The translations under genes were made by a program, and so were the position numbers. This document shows, in pieces, positions 11,701-20,934 of a DNA stretch of 64,000 nt. The DNA is taken from contig JAUJYZ010000839.1 of the NCBI GenBank assembly GCA_033675265.1, positions 1 to 64,000 of the forward strand. Reading direction: 5' to 3'. The notes under the pieces were generated by a model. It had not been told where the DNA came from. It made no database searches and saw nothing but the letters and a program-made list of their open reading frames with translations. The DNA is from Actinostola sp. cb2023. Lineage: Eukaryota > Cnidaria > Anthozoa > Actiniaria > Actinostolidae. Positions within the stretch are counted from its first letter, which is position 1. Each line of letters begins with the position of its first letter.

Positions 11701-14700
11701 AGTGACAAGATAACACTTACCACTTTGAGTGTAAGGTATAGTGACAAGATAACACTTACCACTTTCAGTGTAAGGTATAGTAACAAGATAACACTTACCA
11801 CTTTGAGTGTAAGGCATAGTGACAAGATAACACTTACCACTTTGTGTGTAAGGTATAGTGACAAGATAACACTAACCACTTTGAGTGTAAGGTATAGTGA
11901 TAAGATAACACTGACCGCTTCGAGTGTAAGGTATAGTGACAGTATCGCCACTTTTGGGCCACTCGTATTCTTTGTCATCAAAGGGCTGTCTTTTAACCCG
12001 CTTGTCATCGCTTGTGTACCTGTGCTTAGGAAGAACCATGTCTCCCACAAGTATTTCATCTGAAAGCAATAAATGCCATATTAAATCTGATCAGCATTAA
12101 ATAAATGTCAAAGTTCCAAAAACATCCATCATACCATCCGATAAAATCACGTCCTCTGGATCATTCTCATCTACTTGAACTGGAGGACCTGTCAAGAGAA
12201 TATGTACAATATATATTGTACATGTTGATTGTTTCCAACTTTCTATTGTCGATGTCGGGTAAAGTTCAAGAATCCCTTCGTCGGATTCATTAATCCTTCT
12301 TCGGTTTGGAGGTCAAGGGGGTCGAGGACATCTCAACATTTGAAAGCGATTATTCATTCTGCGTCAAGAACGTAATAATCAAAATCGAAATCGTCTGCCA
12401 ATTTGTTGGCACTCGTTTAGATAATTGTACTCGATTTTTCTTTATTGTACTCTACTGATCGGATACAGTTGGATAATAATCGTTATAACCATAATTAATT
12501 AATTTACAGATTTTTACATTTATGGCAACAGCTTCCTTTAAGAAATATAAAAGGTTTTTCGTGTTTGCATAGCCTGATGCAAACACGAGGGGAAATTTGG
12601 GAGAAGTCAAGTGCTGATGTGTGAAACCGAGCCGAAGGCGACGGAGACGTTGTTGGCTGGTTTATCTCGCAATTAAATTAAAAATAAACAGACAATGAAG
12701 TTATTTTATCACTGTAGACTCTATCTTTCATGGGGTCGCGGTAAAACGTGGAAACGGAAAGGCGGAAAGCGGAAAGCGGAAAGTCGGTAAAATGCGGAAA
12801 GCGGAAAGTCGGTAAAACGCGGAAAGCTAAACACGAATATACCAATCCGTACCCCTCTCCCGGTCCTTCAATTTTTACCTTCCCAGTCCCCCTGAGCTGT
12901 TCACAGGCGACCTTTGGTCTGATCTGGGATACGTCAATGATAGCACATGTTCATGTCACCAAAGTTCTGGGTAGGTAGAAATGGTAAATTCGTCACTTTC
13001 CCATAGCAACACGATGTCCACTGATTGGTCAACAGATCAAGGTAGTTTCTGTTTACAGATACCTGAGAATCGGATTTTTTTACTCTGCAAACACGAGGTC
13101 GTTATTAGCGTTCTTTGACATGCTGCTCGTCGATGCCAGGCAGGTATGTGCTCTCGATCGCTTTATTTTGATTGCTTTTCTGATTTAAGAAGTGCATGGG
13201 TTTATGTTTTAAAGTGCTATATACCTGAGTGTCATGAATATTAACCCGGCTATTAACCCCCAAGTATTTTACATGATATGACCCCTGAAGTCCATGAATA
13301 AGCATGAATGTCAGCCGCGTCCCTCTAAGTTTACTCATGGGTACTGTAAGCGGTATGTTTAAAATTGAGAAACTTAGGTTTAGTGATGGCAAGATCTGTA
13401 GATTTGTTAAAATCGGTAGAGCATTCATTGCAGGATGACATAGCGTGATGAGTGACCAATTTAATAATCTTGCTTTTGTGAATCATTATCAACAACCATT
13501 AATTGCCTCGACTCATCTCCGCGAGTCCACGAAAGGTCGAACCTATGTAACGCGGCAAGTAAACACCTTTGGGATCTAACGTAGGTGTCCGCTTATTACG
13601 GGAGGTTAACAAAAATCATCAGGGAAGGTCGGGAAGGGAAGGGAGCTAAAAAGCGATCCAAGGTTATTTGTATTTTTTATATTTTTAGATCTGAATTATT
13701 GTTGATGATCCGTTAACGATGTCTGACGACGACAATCCGAGAAAAAAAAGGGTAAGAATAAAATAACTTCATATCGAAGCACAGGTAGCCCAAGTTCAAC
13801 ATTTGTATAAGAGAATGTATGGGAATTATTCAATGGTCGATTTTCAGCGTAAATATTGAATAAATGTTATTGTAACTTACTATGTGTCTTGAAGCCAGTT
13901 CCTGCCAATGTCTGGAGCGAGTTTCAGAATTTTTCAGAATTTTTCCCCTCCCCTATCACAAACCAATACCATGGCTAAAAGATCCACTAACCCTCCCTCG
14001 GCTTCGGGGATATTTAATCACTATATAATATCCCTCAGTGCCGTGGTATTACTTATAATAAATAGAGGTTATTTACCGACTGGGAGGTCCGTACAGGGAA
14101 AAACTGTGCCTGAGGTCTTGAAAGTGCTGACCGAGGCCGAAGGCCCGAGGTCAGCACTTTCAAGACCGAGGGCACAGTTTTTCCCTGTACGGACCGACCT
14201 AAGTCGGTAAATAACTTATTTATTTTTTTCCAAGCAAGCGAAAACTAAAACATTTTTTGTCGCACGACTTTTATTTGTTTACATCTTGCTGAAACAATAC
14301 AATGGCATTGACGTCATTCGTTCCCAAATATGGAAAATTACAAGTGTCTGTGAACTCTGTCACTTTCATTCATGAAACACGAGGCGTGTTTTGTACGTGC
14401 TTTTAAAGCAAAACTAGGCTCAATTTACAAAGAAAAGCACGATCTAACTGTCCTAACTGTCTTCAACTTCCAAGGCAAATCAATCGGTGTCCTGAACACT
14501 TTCGTCGACACGCTTTCGTTTAGCTTCACTGCTGTGAACGTCGACTCTCTTGGAATCAGTGATCAAGTTGAAGTTGAAAGTACAACCTTCAAATTTACCG
14601 ATGGTAGCACTTGAAAATACACCACCACAAGCAGATTTTATCACATCTTCTTCACCTTGTACGGAGAGTGATGTTGTGCTCATGGCCTGAGTAGAACTTG

Positions 14701-16658
14701 TACTTTGGGTGTTCGTAGCATTGGATGTTGACGAACGACTAAGAACCATTGACATTTGTCGTTGATGCGAAGTAGATGCAGACTTGTAGGCGTCAAGACT
14801 CTTCAGGTTCTTATGGCCACTTAGCTGAGCTACGTAGTTTTCAGGGATGCCAGCGTCCATTAGGCGTGAGATGCATGTTTTTCTAACGGAATGGTTACTG
14901 ACATTGCCAGGCAAACCAACGGCTTGAGCAGCACTCACCAAAAATTTCCCGATGGAATTCTTTCCTAAAGGGCTGTTTGAATACCATATTCCTGAGCCTT
15001 CTTTTCTCTTATGGTTTACTGCCAAAAAGAATGGAGAATCTGGCTTTTTCATCGCTTCAGGTCGATGACTTGCGAAGGCCTTGTACAGCTTTACTGGACA
15101 TCGTTCGTTGTTTGTGGGGTGAGCTGTTGGACTGAAAGCTCTTTGGTGGCCATCTCCGTGTCTTGTTTTGGACCCTCGCTCAGCTCTCCAAACTAGGATT
15201 TCAGTTCCAGTTTCTGGATCTTTATCAAGGCTTACATCGCCCCATTTTAACTTTCTGGACTCGTCTCGAGCTCTGAATCCAAAATGGAGGGAAAATGCCC
15301 ACCAAATGGTTCTCTGAAGTACTTCGGGGTTATGGTCTCCAAACTGCCCTTTCTCAAACAACAAGTCCTCTTCAGCTTCGGTCATAATTCTTGCAGCTTG
15401 AGGACGATTACCTTTGGCATGGATTTCAACTAGCTGACGCTTCTTTGCTACGAGAACTTCCCGACTTGTTGAACTCCTGGTCTTTAAACAAATTCAAAGG
15501 AGAGTTCTTGTTGTTAAGATACCTTTGGATACTTCTGTGTATCGATGTCAGTGACGAAGGCTCGTACTCGCCGCCATTTTTTTTTCTTCACGTTCATGAA
15601 GAACCTACAGAGCAGGACATTCATCTCAACAGCAGGTATTTCCTCGATTTCCCTGTTCTCGTTGTTTGAAGAACAGAACTTTTTCCATATTCCTATGTCA
15701 TAATCGGTTTTTTTTCTTAGTTGTCTCGGGTCTTTGGTCCTCGATAAACTCTTGGATATCTTGTGATATGCTGTCGTCGTTTCTTGTAGTTGTAGTTGTA
15801 GCGTTTTCGTTTTCTTTATCCCTTTCGGGATAGTAAAATTCACTGTCACTGTGATATGACATTGAGTGAATAAAATGTACACTGAGAAAACAACCGCCTA
15901 GTGAATGTTGTTGTTATTTATACTGTTGCTTTTTGCTGTTTTGTTATTGTTACGAGCGTTTGTTGTTGTGAGCGGGCCGGTTTTCGCGGTCCGGTTTTCG
16001 GGGTCCGGATGGGAAAATCCGGCCCGCTCTCAAACCAATCAGAGCGCGCGATTTCTTAGGATACCGGACCGAAAAAAAAAAAAAATGCACATACTGGCAT
16101 GAACTCAAGCATAAAACGGTATGGAATGATGTGCACATAACAGCAACAAACAAACAAACAACAAATTAAAATTATATTAACCAGTTGGATATCAGAAATA
16201 AGCAAAACTACTAACATCCTCCAAAAACTCTTGGAAGAATCATGTCTCGCACTACACTTTGATCTGAATACAACATACAATGTACTTGTATCAAAACAAT
16301 GATTACAATAAAACATCCCAGTGAATAATGTCCAACATACCACGAACTGAGATCTTGTTCTCAGGAACATCTTCATCAATCTGCCGTGGAGGACCTGCAT
16401 GAGAATACATTGTGAATGTACACTGGCATGAACTCAAGCATTAAACGGTATGGAATGTACAGCAACGGACAAAGAAACAAACAACAAAATGATATCAACC
16501 AATTAGATATCAAAAATACGCATAACTAACACCCTCCAAAACATTCAAAACTGACAATGCGAACTTCGTCCGATACCTGTTTCCTTCTTAGGGGGAGAGC
16601 CTCCAATGACCACAATAGATACAGCAACAAGTACGAGAGTCACCAAAAGCCTTACCAT
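2670..16658 (-). CDS. Astacin-like metalloprotease with PLAT domain, gene A (10 exons)
   Basis: Inferred secreted zinc metallopeptidase of the astacin family (M12A). Exons in order: 16577-16658 (signal peptide), 16341-16394, 12135-12188 (54-nt propeptide exons), 11916-12059 (GD motif, furin site, mature N-terminus), 5091-5202, 3953-4134 (zinc motif), 3649-3870 (Met-turn region), 3071-3245 and 2861-2967 (PLAT), 2670-2789 (C-terminus). Introns are GT/AG and all phases agree except at exon 9. The zinc motif is HEMMHILDFLHE, with Asp where astacins have Gly, and the Met-turn reads SILHY, with Leu for Met. Exon 9 is 2 nt shorter than in gene B, shifts the frame and reaches a stop, so the PLAT domain is probably truncated unless there is a sequence error. 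Introns hold a 6.1-kb minisatellite, a foldback and a recombinase element. Exons 1-2 might instead belong to a third, broken copy (see 16211-16263). Confidence 0.75.
2861..2967 (-). pseudogene. Gene A exon 9: PLAT exon with frame disruption
   Basis: 107 nt against 109 in gene B. In the phase set by exon 8 it reads DTFSKMAYRDDL, then diverges after a missing base (TTTGG against TTTGGG) and ends in a stop at the exon's last codon. A second missing base would return it to the frame of exon 10. Splice sites are intact (CTTCAG, GTAAGG). Either gene A encodes a truncated PLAT domain or the sequence has indel errors. Confidence 0.65.
3071..3245 (-). CDS. Gene A exon 8: PLAT domain N-terminal half
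   Basis: 175 nt. It encodes RYFKVRVVT, SGSGTDCFIYMKLHGTQRIS and SEFELDLDDAG, the first strands of a PLAT/LH2 beta-sandwich. It is 18 nt longer than gene B exon 8, an in-frame insertion (RTDSWYNVW) in the first loop. Donor TTC|GTAAGT, phase 2. Confidence 0.75.
3649..3870 (-). CDS. Gene A exon 7: Met-turn region and catalytic domain end
   Basis: 222 nt. It encodes GKDLGIPYDCDSILHYKGTA and ends in DYKRVNTLYRCNPN. The usual SxMHY Met-turn is SILHY, with Leu for Met but the Tyr kept. Extra Cys residues (YDCD, SSRC) suggest additional disulfides. Donor AACT|GTAAGT. Confidence 0.85.
3953..4134 (-). CDS. Gene A exon 6: zinc-binding motif
   Basis: 182 nt. It encodes CHAAVGYQGNGKQSCYLSG, then HEMMHILDFLHEQCRSDRD. 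The three zinc-ligand His residues and the catalytic Glu are present. The Gly normally following HExxHxx is Asp, and QTR is QCR. Donor CCAG|GTAAGT. The gene B copy at 35708-35889 is nearly identical, so the Asp is not a random lesion. Confidence 0.85.
4216..5003. mobile_element. Foldback MITE in gene A intron 5
   Basis: Inverted arms begin CCCGATTTTCAGACGG and end CCGTCTGAAAAATCA. Flanking TGATAG at 4210-4215 and 5004-5009 is a likely target duplication. Gene B has a short intron here with no element, an empty site showing the insertion followed gene duplication. A small related hairpin is at 24900-24976. Confidence 0.75.
5091..5202 (-). CDS. Gene A exon 5: astacin catalytic domain, first part
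   Basis: 112 nt encoding VLQRAIEVFNAKTCIRFVPR and SNYVSFQSGSG. The C-x-RF-x-PR block is typical of astacins. The acceptor is CGTTAG. Gene B has CAG one codon earlier, so gene A lost the original acceptor but kept frame with a shifted one. The donor is GCGG|GTTAGTG. Confidence 0.75.
5245..5811. repeat. (GGAGT)n pentanucleotide satellite
   Basis: About 113 nearly perfect copies of GGAGT on the plus strand (ACTCC on the gene strand), ending about 40 bp before the gene A exon 5 acceptor. Open in several frames only because it is periodic. A degenerate version occupies the same place in gene B (36250-36940), so it predates the gene duplication. The perfect gene A copy implies recent expansion or homogenisation. 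Confidence 0.95.
5812..11915 (-). repeat. 39-bp minisatellite made of exon 4 end plus 5' splice site (gene A)
   Basis: About 6.1 kb, roughly 155 units, 37-39 bp each. On the gene strand a unit reads GTAAGTGTTATCTTG, then GTCACTATACCTTACACT, then CAAAGTG, which is the splice donor plus a copy of the exon 4 end (GTCACTATACCTTACACTCG). The array begins directly at the real donor. A full unit is 13 codons (KCYLVTIPYTQSG), so each donor copy sits in the same phase. Unit variants carry GTTAGTG, GCTAAG or 37-bp frame-breaking versions. Longer repeats of about 590 and 1260 bp are superimposed. The many short open frames here are repeat artefacts. Confidence 0.9.
11916..12059 (-). CDS. Gene A exon 4: propeptide end, furin site, mature N-terminus
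   Basis: 144 nt, phase 1 in and out. It encodes EILVGDMVLPKHR, with the GD matching the astacin propeptide FxGD aspartate switch, then the proprotein-convertase site KRVKRQ, then the mature start EYEWPKSGDTVTIPYTRS. WP and TIPY are the usual astacin N-terminal signature. The donor reads AGCG|GTCAGTG. Downstream, the 39-bp minisatellite repeats the last exon bases and the donor. Confidence 0.8.
12135..12188 (-). CDS. Gene A exon 3: 54-nt propeptide exon
   Basis: Acceptor TTGACAG, donor GTATGATG, phase 1 at both ends. It encodes GPPVQVDENDPEDVILSD, an acidic cassette nearly identical to the two gene B cassettes at 37574 and 38151. Confidence 0.75.
12189..14040. other. Gene A intron 2, left part: repeats and one possible short exon
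   Basis: A GGAAAGC/GGTAAAACG heptamer tract lies at 12752-12830, and an inverted GTGTTTGCA/TGCAAACAC pair bounds 12560-13095. A palindrome with CCAATACCATGGC/GCCGTGGTATT arms lies at 13964-14050. At 13719 a plus-strand ATG opens MSDDDNPRKKR directly followed by GTAAGA, a possible first exon that I cannot assign. No other coding signal. Confidence 0.35.
14058..16031 (-). mobile_element. Tyrosine recombinase element 1 with palindromic ends
   Basis: A 160-bp palindrome (14058-14222, arms containing GGTCCGTACAGGGAAAAACT) lies at the 3' side of the recombinase frame. A shorter palindrome (15969-16031, GAGCGGGCCGG against CCGGCCCGCTC) lies on its 5' side, followed by CCAATCAG. No reverse transcriptase, RNase H or methyltransferase is present, which argues against DIRS. 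The arrangement matches element 2 (52740-54795). Exact termini and target duplications are not resolved. Confidence 0.6.
14480..15862 (-). pseudogene. Crypton-like tyrosine recombinase, copy 1 (frameshifted)
   Basis: ATG at 15860-15862 opens MSYHSDSEFYYPERDKENEN. An N-terminal SAM-like region follows (IGIWKKFCSSNNENREIEE), then the catalytic core with Arg in HFGFRARDE, HSVRK (HxxR), and SGHKNLKSLDAY (His and Tyr nine residues apart, as in tyrosine recombinases). Related to DUF3504/Crypton-derived proteins such as ZMYM and QRICH1. Breaks: an extra A in runs of 8 A (about 15710) and 9 A (about 15580), plus a shift near 15460. The core from 15385 to the stop at 14480 is open and continuous. Lies in gene A intron 2. 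Confidence 0.75.
16211..16263 (-). pseudogene. Relic of an exon-4-like propeptide exon
   Basis: After a TATTCAG acceptor, the phase-1 reading QSVVRDMILP aligns with the exon 4 start (EILVGDMVLP in gene A, EILLGDMVLP in gene B). It then diverges and meets a TAG. The surrounding 16085-16420 segment repeats at 16425-16560. This suggests a partial internal duplication, or that exons 1-2 here are the 5' remains of a third astacin copy. Confidence 0.5.
16341..16394 (-). CDS. Gene A exon 2: 54-nt propeptide exon
   Basis: Starts after CATGCAG, ends before GTATG, and is phase 1 at both ends. It encodes GPPRQIDEDVPENKISVR, an acidic 18-residue cassette homologous to exon 3 and to two exons in gene B. 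It can be gained or lost without changing frame. Confidence 0.65.
16577..16658 (-). CDS. Gene A exon 1: signal peptide
   Basis: 82 nt, the same length as gene B exon 1. It encodes MVRLLVTLVLVAVSIVVIGG followed by SPPKKET, a classic hydrophobic secretion signal. It ends CAG|GTATCG in phase 1. The ATG has a TATAAATA box upstream. Confidence 0.7.
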
Positions 16659-16713
16659 CGTGTTTATACAAGGACTGATGTCGCTCGTGTGAAGGTCTAC
16701 TCGAATGTAGTTG

Positions 16714-16721
16714 TATTTATA
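16714..16721 (-). promoter_or_regulatory. Putative TATA box of gene A
   Basis: TATAAATA on the minus strand, about 56-63 bp upstream of the inferred start codon (16656-16658). This leaves room for a TSS about 30 bp downstream and a short 5' leader. No comparable TATA was seen upstream of gene B exon 1. Confidence 0.4.
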
Positions 16722-17049
16722 TCCAACATTTAACACTCAAGCTAGGAACAAAGTCATGGTAATTAAGCTTGTGATTTGTATAACGAACAGTCGTGTTTTC
16801 TTGCTATAAATGACTCCTACCAACAATGATTTGTATTTATAATTACAACTGAAATTTTAGTCATTAGAAAATCATTAAATATCCACAGTGTGAAGCATTA
16901 TCATATCAACTACAATTACATGTGTATATCATATAGTGTTATTGTTGTGGCCGTATGGCTGTTTGTTTCTGTTTCTCACGATTTGGATATTTTAACGGTT
17001 TTTATATAGTATAATAACATAAACTATGTGTACCTCCCAAGAACGCGAG

Positions 17050-17340
17050 ATTTGATTGGTTGCTGAGCGTGCATTATTGTGTTATAGAAGCACGGAGCAG
17101 CGAAAACAAAGCAGAAAGCTTGTTTAAAACTAGATTTATATTATAAAGCGAATAGAAGATGACTCTCCGTGCTTCTATACAAAAATAATGCACTTCTGAG
17201 GTCTTGAAAGCTGCTGAATGCACTCGGGTTCCGATCGTGAATCCACTAGCAGCTTTCAAGACCTCAGCGTGCATTATTTTTGTATAGAAGCACGGAGAGT
17301 CATCTTCTATTAGTTAATCAGTATACTGCTATTAGATAGA
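17050..17340. mobile_element. Palindromic non-autonomous element
   Basis: Arms around 17160-17220 and 17240-17310 pair (TGAGGTCTTGAAAGCTGCT with AGCAGCTTTCAAGACCTCA; flanking TATAGAAGCACGG/CCGTGCTTCTATA). It shares GAGGTCTTGAAAG with the left palindrome of recombinase element 1 (14110-14165), so it may be a non-autonomous relative. Confidence 0.5.
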
Positions 17341-17740
17341 TACATTCGCTTTATTCATAACATGTTATCAGTTCAACGGTCATGCGTGCACTTTCGAACG
17401 TGTAGACCAAACTTCAATTGTACTTTAAGGCAGCAATAATAATAATGCAAATCAATACGGATAAAAGAAACGAAAAACCGCCAAAGAAAACAAATATTTA
17501 AAAAAAAGTTAAGTAAACATTTAATAAGATTTTTGTTCCAGGATTTAAACGATGAGATTTGCAAACATAAAGCAGTTAAAAGACGGCCGCTTTCCATTGA
17601 ACTTGAACTCTTAATTAGCTACTGATATTAAAAGTTTCTCGTTATTATTAAATAAATAGATGATATAGCTCTCCGTGTTTCTATACCAAAGTAATGCACG
17701 CTGAGATGTTGTAAAAATGTGTGGATGCAGGAGTGAAAAT

Positions 17741-17876
<136 letters not shown>

Positions 17877-17924
17877 GTTTATTGCACAATATATCCACAG
17901 CTCTTCACTCTTCACTAACCTAAC

Positions 17925-18216
17925 TACAGTCAATGTCGACATTAAGGTTGTCCCGGCCACCTCGGAAAAGCACATTTGCACTTTAACACATTTACACATT
18001 TGCACTTTTACAAGCGCTGAAATACAATTCTCCACCTGAAATCTTCTGTATACGGCCGCGGCATTCTTATGGCAGTATACTCATGTCTGCTGAATCTATC
18101 GACTCTGAATTTCACGTGCGCAAAACGAATATTACACGTGATGTTGCGAATGTGTAAATGTACAAATGTGTAAACGTGCTTTTCCGAGGTGGACAACCTT
18201 CATGACATTGACTGTA
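17925..18216. mobile_element. TA-flanked MITE (ACAGTCAATGTC termini)
   Basis: Inverted termini ACAGTCAATGTC/GACATTGACTGT, then GGTTGTCC and CCTCGGAAAAGCAC, paired on the other side. The TA on both sides fits mariner-type insertion. Non-coding. Confidence 0.75.
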
Positions 18217-18814
18217 TATACAAAAAATATTAACAATTGAATTATGAATATAAATGTATTCAACTGTATTCAGCAGATTTTCGTGACATTAGAATCCGAC
18301 TAATGTTGTATAAAAACACGAGGGGGTCAATGATCTTCTATTCATGGCATGGCATAAAAAAAATCAAAGTAAATTGTACAGTTAGCGGACAGCCCTTTGA
18401 AGACGAAAAAATTTGTTTTAAATTCTGGACGGTCACTGAGTCTGTCAAAATGATGCTTTCTGTTCTGTTTTCTGGATTTTTATTTATGTTGTCATTCTTC
18501 CCGATGACTTTCTATTCAGTGTTGATATTTACTGCTGAACTGACTAAGCTAGTGTACTGGTTCTGATGCGGCGAGAATAAGACACATGTCAGGGAGTTAA
18601 AATCCCCAATAAACATTAATAAATAATTGTATTGTAAGAGATATAATAATTGGCCCAGTAAAGGTGAGGGCTAAAATGAAACGCAAAATGAAGTAACATT
18701 TGGAAATCGAAAATAGGAACGGGGAGGAGTAACCTTGACTCTGAGCATAGTCTGGTCGTAATATTTAGCAAGCCAGCTATTTGTACTCAAGGATAAATAA
18801 AAAACAGCTACGTA

Positions 18815-19131
18815 AACATTTAAGAATTTTGTTCCAGGACTTACATGAGATTTGCAAACATAAAGCAGCTAAAAGACGGCCGCTTTCCATTGAACTTGAA
18901 CTCTTAATTAGCTACTGATATTAAAAGTTTCTCGTTATTATCAAATAAATAGATGATCGCTTTCCGTGTTTCTATGCCAAAGTAATGCACGCTGAGATGT
19001 TGTAAAACTGTGTGGATGCAGGAGTGAAAATCAACTGTATTCATCAGCTTTTCGTGACATTCGCATCCCACTAATGTTGTATAAAAACACGAGGGGGTGA
19101 TCTTCTATTCGTGGCATGACATAAAAAAATA
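18815..19131. repeat. Intact copy of dispersed repeat (empty site)
   Basis: Continuous counterpart of 17512-17740 plus 18258-18365. It includes GACGGCCGCTTTCCATTGAA and ends near AACACGAGGGGGT. No coding frame is supported. Confidence 0.65.
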
Positions 19132-20242
19132 CATATAATAAAGTAAAATGTAAAATATATTTGTTCGGGAACCAACCTTTGCCCTTTGAAGACGCAACAT
19201 TTGAGCGATAGCAAACAACACATTGTATGACGGTGAAAGCTGAGCCTATGTTGATGGTGGCCTCTGATTTGGTGGCCTGTGGATTTGTTAACTGTTTCTC
19301 CGCATTGTTTTGATATTAACGGTTTGTATAGTATCGGTTATATACTACTATTAATACTCCATATTGCCTCTTTGCCAGATGAAATCAGTGAGTTCAGTGC
19401 AAACTGTCTGTACAACATTGCCACCAGGAAAACGTGATGTCGTATGGAAATCCTCTATGCAGTAGCTTAGATGACGCATGCAGTAAAACGCATTTTTAGC
19501 TGAAATAATAATGCACTATAATACAGCCAAACAAATAAAAGAAAATAACATAAAAAGTTAGTTAAGTAAACGGTTTTAATATATTTTCAAATATAAACGA
19601 GTTAAAAGACGAGCGCTTTTTATTTAACCCAACCATTTGCCTTTGTGATCTCTTTGAAAGACCCGTTTTATTATGGTATTATATGGAATAGAAAGAGCCC
19701 GACTGTTTCGGTTTAGTACAACAAGCATGCTGCTTAGTACGTTGTCTGTACAAGCATTTTATTAGTATTTCAATATCTTAGCATGATTTTTTTACTACTT
19801 AATATTTGAAAATAGGAAAAGTAGAACTGTTTTAGGAGACATGCTATCGAGAGACTACATGTTGTGATATCGCCAAAACCTTGATACAAAAAAATATATT
19901 TGTTCGGGAACCAAACTTTGATGGCAAAGTTGCAGTAGCATGATCTAATGCAAGGACAAAATCGAAACTTGCAAATCAACAATGCACTTTGATTCATATT
20001 TTCAAACTAGACAAAATAGATCATGTGACGCAATTACAAAAGTGTTGCAATTGCTCGGTGGATTGAGCGGAAACATTTTTCTTTACAAAGTCGAAAGAGA
20101 TTTATTGAAAATTAAGAAATAACTATAGAAAAACCTTTTTAAGATGAAATATTTCTTCACTCTCAGAGATACGATTTATGTTAAAAAAAAGTATCTCATT
20201 GTTAAAAGATGAAGAATACAATCCTTTGATAATCCGCTGGTC
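19132..20242. other. No gene seen
   Basis: AT-rich sequence between repeats. The minus-strand frame at 19770-19997 has no recognisable family, splice context or composition bias. Confidence 0.4.
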
Positions 20243-20712
20243 AATAAGCCACTTCACGCTTTCGTCCGCCATTTTGAATTGGGGCAAACGCGCGTAAATT
20301 AATAGAAATCTGGATCACTTTGACTTCCCATAACTCCGCTCCTTTTTTTTTGGATTTTCAAAATTTTAACTTCGGTAATCAGCAGGCATGCATGTCAGTT
20401 GTTGGACTGCAAATAAAACCAATGTATGTGTTTTAATTACCTTTTACGAGTCAATCTTCTTTTCAAGAATGTATCTTAAAATTCCGAACGTTTTATTTTG
20501 AAAACAAATTCGCTCGATTTGTAGCCGTCTAATACCCATCATATTATAGGTCGTAAATCAGAAATAAACCATTTTTTTTTTAATGGTATTTTTTGGAAAT
20601 CCAACGAAATCGAGCGGAGTTACGGCAAGTCAAAGTGATCCAGATTGATATAAATTTCCGCGCGTTTGCCCCAATTCAAAATGGCGGACGAAAGAAAGAA
20701 GTGGCGCCTTAT
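20243..20712. mobile_element. Foldback MITE
   Basis: Arms of about 105 bp at 20243-20350 and 20605-20712 (CGTCCGCCATTTTGAATTGG with CCAATTCAAAATGGCGGACG). The centre is AT-rich and non-coding. Confidence 0.8.
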
Positions 20713-20934
20713 TATTATCGCAGAGTAGTTCCTTGATGGAATAGACAGCCACACGGGCTCCGCTATTGTCCTTAAAATTGTATTACTTTGTACTGAATAG
20801 AGCAGTTTGATGTGTTTTAGTACAGGCATGTTGCTTATTTGTCTTCAAGTTTTAAAATCATATTTCATAATTTTAATTTACTACCTTTTATTGTATAGAA
20901 GATATGAACACGCTGCTTGTAGCAAAACGACTTC

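Larger units (their letters stand above)
16085..16560. repeat. Tandem duplication of intronic sequence around gene A exon 2
   Basis: About 110 bp beginning near 16090 (ACTGGCATGAACTCAAGCAT and following) recurs, diverged, from about 16425. The two copies bracket the exon-4 relic and exon 2. The structure is consistent with segmental duplication of propeptide exons. Confidence 0.55.

Noticed and set aside
5891..11817. Many 60-110 codon minus-strand frames (MLSCHYTLHK... type)
   Set aside because: These are identical translations of the 39-bp units. Met starts come from repeat variants. Treated as one array and not as a gene family, although donor-linked read-through is discussed as a finding.
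5245..11915. CRISPR-like regular repeats
   Set aside because: Units are contiguous, with no unique spacers between them. The surrounding genes are split by introns, so this is a eukaryotic tandem array.
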